From Eunapius fragilis (taxonomy: Eukaryota; Porifera; Demospongiae; Spongillida; Spongillidae): 64,000 nucleotides of DNA. A model generated the notes under the pieces. It was not told where the DNA came from. It was given only the letters and a program-made list of their open reading frames with translations, and ran no database searches. A program made the position numbers and the translations under genes. Of the stretch, positions 21,889 through 31,707 are shown piece by piece (position 1 is the first letter of the stretch; every line of letters starts with the position of its first letter). Location of the stretch: the NCBI GenBank assembly GCA_963681505.1, contig OY811983.1:6383001-6447000 (forward strand), read 5' to 3'.

Positions 21889-23032
21889 CCCAAGGATGGG
21901 TGGTGGTTAGTTAATAATGACCAAGGTGAAGAGCATACCTCATACAACAAGCAGCCTAGCGACCAGATGTCAGATTTGAAATCATAGCTATGCTCGTGGA
22001 CCCTCTCAGGAGACATATAGTAGGGTGTACCCACTGCCCAAGAGAACTGCACCGTGACTACCATGTACACCAAACCACGTGCAGACTAACCAAGGGAGTG
22101 GGCAGCTGTTGTCTTTGAGCTGAAGAACCTACCCAGACCAAGGTCTCCGAGCTTTACGACTCCTGATGCTGTTACAAATACATTTGCTGGTTTGATATCT
22201 GCCAAGTACAAGTGTGTTATGATGACACACGTTTCAGCTTTCCCATCTAGAGCTCACCTCTATGCATCACTCTTCGTGAGTGCATGTGTTCGAGGGCACT
22301 GCACAGTTGCACAAAGTACCTCCTGAGTGAGTGGGTATGGATAAGGCAGGGGGCTATACATGCAATGGAGGGGTGTGTACCAAATAGTCCTTTCAGGAAT
22401 CAGCTTATTAAGCTTCTTGAAATGCTATTGCAGGAAAAGGTTGATTCTTTAATTTCATGACTTCACTAAATTTACTTACTCTGATCATTTTTGATAGGTC
22501 TCCTGCATCAGCTAGCTCCAGGACTATGTTCAGCTGATCACGTGATAAGAGTTAGTGCATGGGCGTGTTTAGCTCAAGGAAGCCTTACCTCATTATTTTC
22601 CACGAAAGAAGCAAGGTAGGTAATCACGTTGGGATGGTTGAGTTGCTGCACAGTCAGAAGTTCAATGAAAGTCAGTGGGGATGACAGTACCTTACCTTTA
22701 GTAGGTCTATCTCCCTAATGCAATCTTGCCTAGCTTTGGCATCGGTCATTTCAAATATCTGAAAGAAGTCTAAATGATGCCATATGGCTTCAGCTCACAA
22801 TCTACGCTCTATGTACCTGAATTTTCTTGAGGGCAACTACCCTTCCGTCTACCGTACACCTCGCACGGAACACGACACTAAACTGCCCTTGTCCGACCTT
22901 CTTTTCGACCTGGAAGCTCTTGAGCGAGCTATAGTAGTCTGGTACGACCGGGGCCACGTAGGTCTGGGGATCTGGAATTGATAGAGACGCGAAAGCCTGA
23001 GATATGGTTTCATCAGTGCTGGGTTCTGCCAT
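21523..23032 (-). CDS. NEK6/NEK7-like serine/threonine kinase, copy B
   Basis: ATG 23032 gives [20 protein letters not shown], then [26 protein letters not shown], and the same exon series as copy [15 protein letters not shown] catalytic loop, [65 protein letters not shown] and [12 protein letters not shown], with TAG 21523-21525. All kinase motifs look intact, so both copies are probably functional. The N-terminal 70 codons differ from copy A at many positions, whereas the 3' two-thirds, introns included, is nearly identical. A HxxD or splice defect was looked for and not seen. It is divergent from QTRT1 (315 bp). Confidence 0.94.
21538..22647 (-). repeat. Right arm of inverted NEK duplication (conversion tract)
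   Basis: Reverse-complement partner of 15942-17054. Together the arms bracket about 4.5 kb containing CFAP77 and TTC16, a geometry that permits inversion by homologous recombination. Confidence 0.9.
21841..21888. repeat. (TG)24 microsatellite
   Basis: Uninterrupted tg dinucleotide run in a NEK copy B intron. Confidence 0.95.
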
Positions 23033-23347
23033 TTCCAATGTTTAGCAACCTCCCGTAGAAACGTCCTTTTATAAATATAATGATTGCAATCATAGAGACT
23101 CAGAGAGGGCGTGGTGTCAGTCTGTAAACAAACCACCGGGCTGGCTGTTATAGCATGGCTACTGAAACATGCAAATGCCATTTTCGACGGAGTTAGTGCC
23201 CATATCCCATCGCTCCATGTTTTTTTTTTTTTTTTTTTTTTTCCCCTCGATACACAACCCAAAATTTCGCTTCGTAACGGATTGTTATTGGCAAACATAT
23301 TACCCAGTTAATCGTTGGCCTGGGCACGTGCACGTGCGCATGTAGAA
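23033..23347. promoter_or_regulatory. Divergent NEK copy B / QTRT1 promoter interval
   Basis: 315 bp. It contains a T-run of about 24 bases at 23219-23242 and a double CACGTG-type E-box (gggcacgtgcacgtgcgc, about 23321-23338) just upstream of the QTRT1 ATG. The promoter role is inferred from gene orientation. Confidence 0.5.
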
Positions 23348-24997
23348 ATGAGCGAGGTACCATTGAAGTTCACTATCATAGCAAAGTGTTCTGTTACTAA
23401 GGCGCGCGTTGCCAAGATGGTATTGTCGCACCATGCTGTGGACACGCCGGTTTTTATGCCAGTAGGCACCCAAGGTACCCTCAAAGGAATGACTCCAAAG
23501 CAATTGGAAGAGATGGACTGTCAAATTATGCTTGGAAACGCCTACCACTTGGGTAACAGACCGGTAAGAGGCATTGTGCTTCTGCTTTTCTTTCACTCAC
23601 ATTTCCTAAAAACCAGGGATGTGGAATACTTGAGAAAGTTGGTGGACTGCATAAATTCATGGACTGGAACAGAGGCCTGCTTACGGTAAAAATTGTGTAT
23701 TCTGGATTTCATTTTAACTCTGTTTATAGGATAGTGGCGGTTTTCAAATGGTGTCCCTTTTGAAGCTGGCAGAAATAACGGAGGTGAACGGTGTAGTCAT
23801 ATATTGTATTGAGGACTTAAAAGGGTTATGGTTGCTGTAGGAAGGTGTCAAGTTTCAGTCCCCACATGATGGGAGTGAGATGTTGCTGACACCCGAGCAC
23901 TCCATTGCCATCCAGAACACGATTGGTGCTGACATCATCATGCAACTGGATGATGTTGTGCACAGCACTGTCACTGGAGCCAGGGTGGAGGAGGCTATGT
24001 GGAGAACTATAAGATGGCTGGACAGGTACGTGCAGTGCTGCCATTGCAGCATTCCCTCTAACATGACGGTGTTGTGGTGACACCTTGAACATCACAGGTG
24101 CATAGCAGCCCATAAAAACAAGGGTACCCAAAGTCTATTTGCAATTGTTCAAGGTGGCTTACAAATCGAACTTAGAAAGAAGTGCCTTGATGGTAAGAAA
24201 TTCTTTTAACGAATACAGGTAACTATTAATTGTTGTAGCCTTGATGCAGCGGGATATGCCTGGTTACGCAATTGGGGGGCTTAGTGGTGGAGAAGAGAAG
24301 GATATCTTCTGGAGGATGGTCAATATCTGTACAGATATGTTGCCAAACGAGAAGCCACGTTACCTCATGGGAGTAGGGTAAGATCTAGTGCCCAGACCTG
24401 TGTTATTGTTCTCCCATATATGGCATTACACTGTTGCTAGATTTGCTGTGGACCTGGTAGTATGCAGTGCCCTGGGTGTGGATATGTATGACTGTGTCTT
24501 CCCTACAAGAACTGCTGTGAGTTTTATTTTACCTAAAAGAAAATAATAATAACGTATTTTATGATCCCTTTTGCTTCTCTAGCGGTTTGGTACTGCCCTT
24601 GTACCGTGGGGACAACTCAACCTCAAATCTAAGGAATTTGCGGCGGACTTTAACCCCATCGATCCGACCTGTCAGTGCAGCACCTGTAGACTGTACAGCA
24701 GATCGGCTTTGCATACGCTGTTGGTACAGGGGGAGCCGACGGCCTGCAACCTCATGACTGTTCATAACATCCATTATCAGGTAGACTAAACTGTGTAAAT
24801 GTAAATGTAAATGTATGTGTTGCCACAATAACCAACAGCTGGCTCTAATGAAGGAATTGCGTAAAAGCATCCTGGAGCAAAAGTTTCCACAGTTCATTCA
24901 AGAATTTATGGACTTGCAGTATCCTGAGCGTAACTACGAACCATGGGTAGTCAACGCGCTGGCATCTGTAAATGTACACCTTAGAAGTACGCCATAG
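23348..24997 (+). CDS. QTRT1: QTRT1, catalytic subunit of queuine tRNA-ribosyltransferase
   Basis: About 400 residues over about ten exons. [71 protein letters not shown] (first catalytic Asp in DSGGFQ), [85 protein letters not shown] (nucleophilic Asp in YDCVFPTR), then [18 protein letters not shown] with the C-x-C-x2-C zinc site and the later His (MTVHNIHYQ). It ends [11 protein letters not shown] 24997. It exchanges guanine-34 for queuine in tRNAs with GUN anticodons, as a dimer with QTRT2. All catalytic and zinc residues are visible. Confidence 0.97.
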
Positions 24998-25079
24998 AAT
25001 TATTTATTCATTGTATTGTGCATTTTCACGTGATGAGGGCGTTTCTAAGGTAACGGATGCAACGCCTCCAAACATAGCA

Positions 25080-28000
25080 ATGGGGTGTGGAGCTTCGCGG
25101 TCCGCTCGAAGTAAGTTTTAACAGACGCATTGCCTGGAAATTAAGAATTAGCGAATGGGTGTTCCTGGAAATTAAGAATTAGCGAATGGATGTTTCGTAG
25201 GCCCAACTAAGGTGGTATAAGTAATCATGTTTGCTCGCCATAATACACAGACGTACAGATCCCAACGCCAGATTTGCAGAAAGAAGCTTCTAATACAGTT
25301 CAGATTGCACCAGTAAGTTGATACGTAGCTAAACCGTGCAGCGGTGAGCCATACGTGTTCGTATACCTGCAGCCCGCACATGGGAGCAATGAACTAGATA
25401 AAACGGCCGCGGGGATTCCGCCGATCATGAAAGATGCATCGAAACTGAATAGTGTCAGTGACGAAGCGCGAAAAGCTAATGATGAGGTAGATGGTCCTCG
25501 CCATACTTCCAATTCGAAGGATGAACCCAAAAATGGCGAGACACCCGCACAGGACAACAAAGCACCACTCCCAAAGGTTGACAAAGCTCCACCTCCAAAG
25601 GATGACAAAGCTCCACCGCCAAAGGATGACAAAGCTCCACCTCCAAAGGATCCAAAGGATGACAAAGCTCCACCCCCAAAGGAAGACAAAGCTCCACCTC
25701 CAATGGATGAGAAAGCTCCACCTCCAAAGGACGACAAAGTTCCACCTCCAAAGGAAGACAAAGCTCCACCTCCAATGGATGAGAAAGCTCCACCTCCAAA
25801 GGACGACAAAGCTCCACCTCCAAAGGACGAGAAAGTTCCACCTCCAAAGGACGAGAAAGCTCCACCTCGAATAGATGAGAAAGCTCCACCCCCAAAGGAT
25901 GACAAAGCTCCACCTCCAAAGGATGAGAAAGCTCCACCTCCAAAGGACGAGAAAGCTCCACCTCCAAAGGACGAGAAAGCTCCACCTCGAATAGATGAGA
26001 AAGCTCCACCCCCAAAGGATGACAAAGCTCCACCTCCAAAGGATGACAAAGCTCCACCTCCAAAGGATGAGAAAGCTCCACCTCCAAAGGACGAGAAAGC
26101 TCCACCTCGAATAGATGAGAAAGCTCCACCCCCAAAGGATGAGAAAGCTCTACCCCCAAAGGATGAGAAAGCTCCACCTCCAAAGGATGAGAAAACTCCA
26201 CCCCCAAAGGATGAGAAAGCTCCACCTCCAAAGGATGACAAAGTTCCACCCCCAAAGGATGACAAAGCTCCACCTCCAAAGGATGACAAAGTTCCACCCT
26301 CAAAGGATGAGAAAGCTCCATCCCCAAAGCATGACAAAGCTCCACCCCCAAAGGATGACAAAGCTCCACCCTCAAAGGATGACAAAGCTCCACCCCCAAA
26401 GGATGACAAAGCTCCACCTCCAAAGGATGACAAAGCTCCACCCTCAAAGGATGAGAAAGCTCCACCTCCAAAGGATGAGAAAGCTCCACCCCCAAAGGAT
26501 GAGAAAGCTCCACCTCCAAAGGATGACAAAGCTCCACCTCCGAAGGATGACAAAGGTCCACCCCCAAAGGATGACAAAGTTCCACCCCCAAAGGATGACA
26601 AAGCTCCACCCCCAAAGGACGACAAAGCTCCACCTCTGAAGGATGAGAAAGCTCCACCCCCAAAGGATGACAAAGCTCCACCCCCAAAGGATGACAAAGC
26701 TCCAGCCCCAATGGATGAGACAGCTCCACCTCCAAAGGATGACAAAGCTCCACCTCCAAAGGATGACAAAGCTCCACCTCCAAAGGACGACAAAGCTCCA
26801 CCTCCAAAGGATGAGAAAGCTCCACCCTCAAAGGATGAAAAGATGTCACTCCCAAAGGATGAGAAAGCTCCACCTCCAATGGACAACAAAGCTCCACCCC
26901 CAAAGGATGAGACAGCTCCACCTCCAAAGGATGACAAAGCTCCACCCCCAAAGGATGACAAAGTTCCACCTCCAAAGGATGACAAAGCTCCACCTCCAAA
27001 GGATGAGAAAGCTCCACCTCCAAAGGATGACAAAGTTCCACCTCCAAAGGATGACAAAGCTCCACCTCCAAAGGATGAGAAAGCTCCACCTCCAAAGGAT
27101 GACAAAGCTCCACCTTCAAAGGACGACAAAGCTCCACCTCCAAAGGATGAGAAAGCTCCACCCTCAAAGGATGAAAAGATGTCACTCCCAAAGGATGAGA
27201 AAGCTCCACCTCCAATGGACAACAAAGCTCCAGCCCCAAAGGATGAGAAAGCTCCACCTCCAAAGGATGAGAAAGCTCCACCTCCAAAGGATGAAAAAGC
27301 TCCACCTCCAAAGGATGAGAAAGCTCCACCCCCAAAGGATGACAAAGCTCCACCTTCAAAGGACGACAAAGCTCCACCTCCAAAGGACGACAAAGCTCCA
27401 CCTCCAAAGGATGAAAAGATCTCTCCTCCAAAAGATGACAAAGCTCCACCTCCAATGAATGAGAAAGTTCCACCCCCAATGGATGACAAAGCTTCACCTC
27501 CAAAGGATGAAAAAGCTCCACCTCCAAAGGACGAGAAAGCTCCACCCCCAACGGATGAAAAAGTTCCACCTCCAAAGGACGACAAAGCTTCACCTCCAAA
27601 GGACGACAAAGCTCCACCCCCAAAGGATGAAAAAGTTCCAACTCCAAAGGACGACAAAGCTTCACCTCCAAAGGACGACAAAGCTCCACCTCCAAAGGAT
27701 GAAAAGATCTCTCCTCCAAAAGATGACAAAGCTCCACCTCCAATGAATGAGAAAGTTCCACCCCCAATGGACGACAAAGCTTCACCTCCAAAGGATGAAA
27801 AAGCTCCACCTCCAAAGGACGAGAAAGCTCCACCTCCAAAGGATGACAAAGCTCCACCTCTAAAGGATGACAAAGCTCCACCTCCAAAGGATGACAAAGC
27901 TCCACCTCCAAAGGACGACAAAGCTCCACCTCCAAAGGATGAGAAAGCTCCATCTCCAAAGGATGACAAAGCTCCACTCCCAAAGGATGACAAAGCTCCA

Positions 28001-31000
28001 CTCCCAAAGGATGACAAAGCTCCACTCTCAAAGGATGACAAAGCTCCACCCCCAAAGGACGACAAAGCTCCACCCCCAAAGGATGAGAAAGCTCCACCTC
28101 CAAAGGATGAGAAAGCTCCACCTCCAAAGGACGACAAAGCTCTACCTCCAAAAGGTGAAAAGATCTCTCCTCTAAAAGATGACAAAGCTCCACCCCCAAA
28201 GGATGAGACAGTTCCACCTCCAAAGGATGACAAAGCTCCACCTCCAAAGGAGGACAAAGCTCCACCTCCAAAGGAGGACAAAGCTCCACCTCCAAAGGAT
28301 GACAAAGCTCCACCTCCAAAGGACGACGAAGCTCCACCCACAAAGGATGACAAAGCTCCACCTCCAAAGGATGACAAAGCTCCACCTCCAAAGGATGACA
28401 AAGCTCCACACCTAAAGGATGACAAAGCTCCACACCTAAAGGATGACAAAGCTCCACCTCCAAAGGATGAGAAAGCTCCACCCCCACAGGACAACAAAGC
28501 TCCACCTCCAAAGGATGAGAAAGCTCCACCCCCAAAGGATGACAAAGCTCCACCCCCAAATGATGACAAAGCTCCTCCCTTAAAGGATGACAAAGCTCCA
28601 CCCCCAAAGGATGACAAAGCTCCACCTCCAAAGGATGAGAAAGCTCCACCTCCAAAGGACGAGAAAGCTCCACCCCCCAAGGACGAGAAAGCTCCACCTC
28701 CAAAGGATGAGAAAGCTCCATCTCCAAAGGACGAGAAAGCTCCACCCCCCAAGGACGAGAAAGCTCCACCTCCAAAGGATGACAAAGCTCCACCCCCAAA
28801 GGATGAGAAAGCTCCACCTCCAAAGGACGACAAAGCTCCACCCCCAAAGGACGACAAAGCTCCACCCCCAAAGGATGAGAAAGCTCCACCACCAAAGGAT
28901 GAGAAAGCTCTACCTCCAAAGGATGGGAAAGCTCCACCCCCCAAGGATGAGAAAGCTCCACCTCCAAAGGACGACAATGCTCCACCCCCAAAGGATGAGA
29001 AAGCTCCACCTCCAAAGGATGGGAAAGCTGATAATCGAGACCCAGCTACCAAAGATGCCCATCCTGCATCTAGTGTAATGACCAAAAGTATTGATTCCAA
29101 GCATAAGACTATTGACAACTTAAAATCAAGTTCCACCACAAGCATTGGTAAAGCTCATACTCGTGATGGATTGAAAGCTGGTTCTCAAACTCACCTTCCT
29201 ACAAAATCCAGTGACAAGGGCAGCACACATAATCTTTCTTCTAAAGTGCTATCTAGCAGTCGGGATCAATTACAGGGTGTGAGTCAAGGGCCATTAAAAA
29301 AGGCATCATCCCAGAGCCGCGAGAAACTGGCTGATAAACATAAGGACCAATCAAAGAAATCAGAATCTGTGGATGTAAAAACAACAGAAGTGGTTAAGGA
29401 AGGGTTGAAGTCCAATAACCCTGTGGATGCAACCCCTCGCCCAAAGTCTGCAAAGTCAGATTCACAAAAACCTGACAAACACCCTGAATCAATTAAGACT
29501 GGTAACACTGCACCACAGACAGATGTTGTCAAGGATGAAAGCACATCAGCTGCCCCTAAGGATGAAGTGAAAGCACATCCTAAGGAGGCTGCCCCTAAGG
29601 AAGAAGTGAAAGCACATCCTACGGAGGAGAAAGCTGCTGCCCCTAAGGAAGAAGTGAAAGCGCATCCTAAGGAGGCTGCCCCTAAGGAAGAAGTGAAAGC
29701 ACATCCTAAGGAGGAGAAAGCTGCTGCCCCTAAGGAAGAAGTGAAAGCGCATCCTAAGGAGGCTGCCCCTAAGGAAGAAGTGAAAGCACATCCTAAGGAG
29801 GAGAAAGCTGCTGCCCCTAAGGAAGAAGTGAAAGCGCATCCTAAGGAGGCTGCCCCTAAGGATGAAGTGAAAGCGCATCCTAAGGAGGAGAAAGCTGCTG
29901 CCCCTAAGGAAGAAGTGAAAGCGCACCCTAAGGAGGCTGCCCCTAAGGAAGAAGTGAAAGCACATCCTAAGGAGGCTGCCCCTAAGGAAGAAGTGAAAGC
30001 ACATCCTAAGGAGGAGAAAGCTGCTGCCCCTAAGGAAGAAGTGAAAGCGCATCCTAAGGAGGCTGCCCCTAAGGAAGAAGTGAAAGCACATCCTAAGGAG
30101 GCTGCCCCTAAGGAAGAAGTGAAAACACATCCTAAGGAGGAGAAAGCTGCTGCCCCTAAGGAAGAAGTGAAAGCGCATCCTAAGGAGGCTGCCCCTAAGG
30201 AAGAAGTGAAAGCACATCCTAAGGAGGCTGCCCCTAAGGAAGAAGTGAAAGCACATCCTAAGGAGGAGAAAGTTGCTGCCCCTAAGGAAGAAGTGAAAGC
30301 ACATCCTAAGGAGGAGAAAGCTGCTGCCCCAAAGGAAGAAGTGAAAGCACATCCTAAGGAGGCTGCCCCTAAGGAAGAAGTGAAAGCGCATCCTAAGGAG
30401 GCTGCCCCTAAGGAAGAAGTGAAAGCACATCCTAAGGAGGCTGCCCCTAAGGAAGAAGTGAAAGCACATCCTAAGGAGGCTGCCCCTAAGGAAGAAGTGA
30501 AAGCGCATCCTAAGGAGGCTGCCCCTAAGGAAGAAGTGAAAGTGCATCCTAAGGAGGAGAAAATTGCTGCCCCTAAGGAAGAAGTGAAAGCGCATCCTAC
30601 GGAGGCTGCCCCTAAGGAAGAAGTGAAAGCGCATCCTAAGGAGGCTGCCCCTAAGGAAGAAGTGAAAGCACATCCTAAGGAGGAGAAAGCTAAAAGTGAA
30701 AAAGATGAGCCAAAAGCAAATAGCTCAGTAGATATAACCCAAAAGGCTGAGAAGCGCCCAAACTCTGCCAAGACAGGTTCACAAAAAACTGAAAAGGTCG
30801 CTGAACCAACCAAAGATAGTGCAGGCCACACCCTTCATACACATAGAGTTGTTGCATTATCTGACTCTAAAAATAACCTGCATGGTTCGAGGGGGAAGCT
30901 GTCATCATCAAAACAAGATCTCTCTTCAGAAGATCGCAAGCTCCCTCAGCAATCAGGTTCAAAGGTGAGCCTTCACACCTCCTCCCAGGTGAAGCATGCA

Positions 31001-31309
31001 GCATCGAGTACAAGTCTTCACAAGACAGACTCTAAGACCACCACCACCACCACCACCACCGTGCACAATGAGAAGACATCCAAAGCACCTTCTGGCTCAA
31101 CATCACACCTTGAAGCATCTGACTCCAAGAGCAACCTTCAGAAGGCAAAGCCCCAACTTCATGGGTCAAAGCCCAACCTTGCTCAAATGGACTCAAAGGG
31201 CGCATCCAAAACTGCTCACAAGGGTAGTGATTCCTCTGTTATGGCAGAAGCACCTGTTGCTACAGCAGAGAAGACAGCTATACCCCACGAAGTGGCTCAG
31301 TCAGCGTAG
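25080..31309 (+). CDS. Giant predicted N-myristoylated repeat protein (about 2000 aa), unknown function
   Basis: Exon 1 (25080-25110) encodes MGCGASRSAR, a good N-myristoylation signal (Gly2, Ser6) with Cys3 available for palmitoylation. Exon 2 (25251-25312) gives VQIPTPDLQKEASNTVQIAP; exon 3 (25373-31309) holds the rest in one frame. Layout: acidic-basic linker (residues 30-90), about 140 octapeptides of consensus DDKAPPPK (variants E for D, V/S for A, M for K), a short Ser-rich linker, a second block of about 28 EEVKAHPKEAAPK / EEVKAHPKEEKAAAPK units, then a Lys/Ser tail with repeated S-K-x-[ND]-L words (SKNNL, SKQDL, SKSNL, SKPNL). It has no globular domain, no Cys after exon 1 and no membrane segment. 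By composition it resembles titin PEVK springs and lipid-anchored disordered proteins such as BASP1/GAP43. I recognise no orthologue. Confidence 0.85.
25580..29030 (+). repeat. 24-bp coding minisatellite, (DDKAPPPK)n, about 140 copies
   Basis: Unit gatgacaaagctccacctccaaag. Higher-order duplications are visible (for example the block with KMSLPKDEKAPPPMDNKAP occurs twice, near 26830 and 27170; the KISPPKDDKAPPPMNEKVP block occurs twice, near 27410 and 27705). Changes are mostly substitutions that keep the frame. Several other frames are also open; they are shadows. Confidence 0.95.
29545..30690 (+). repeat. 39/48-bp coding minisatellite, (EEVKAHPKEAAPK)n
   Basis: Alternating 39-bp and 48-bp units differing by insertion of EKA-type residues, about 28 copies in all. 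Higher-order dimers and trimers of the two unit types are evident. Same reading frame as the first block, unrelated unit. Confidence 0.93.
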
Positions 31310-31707
31310 CCATGGCAACCCTACCACTTTATCAGTGTTTTCATTTACATGTTTTGTCGTTGTAAAAATTGTGTAGTTTTCATAGAAACTGATGTAAATT
31401 ATTGATAGTGTACAAACAAACTGCATTGACATTTGGCACTAAACCGTTAAAACTACGTAGGGAGGTAAGGGGAGAGGAGGGGTAGCAGGAGGGGTAACAG
31501 GGAGGGAAGGAGAGAGGAGGGGTAGCAGGGAGGGAAGGGGAGAGAGGGAGAGTAAGATGTTCAAAGCACATGAAGTGACTGGGGAACACTGTTGGCTGCT
31601 CGTGTGGTGTCTGTGTGAGCTCTTTTCCCAAATGTAGTCATTTCTACATTTGATCCACCTCTGGAGAATGTACTGCAATGAAAAGGATAAGCATACATAC
31701 CAATCAC
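31310..31707. other. Convergent 3' interval with purine repeat
   Basis: 398 bp between the stops of the repeat protein and the TPR gene. Positions 31455-31555 are a ggggagaggaggggtagcagg-type tandem repeat. Nothing else is recognised. Confidence 0.6.

Noticed and set aside
25041..25054. X-box-like gtttctaaggtaac upstream of the repeat protein
   Set aside because: Right half fits but the left half has two mismatches; too weak without conservation data.
25300..29145. 1281-codon antisense frame (SSFGGGAL repeats) and the 1179-codon HPLEVEL frame
   Set aside because: Shadows of the sense 24-bp repeat; only the sense frame joins a proper start exon, non-repeat flanks and a sensible C-terminus.
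29284..30831. Antisense frames reading LGCAFTSSLGAAS and MCFHFFLRGSL
   Set aside because: Same reason: complement of the 39/48-bp coding repeat, no independent coding features.
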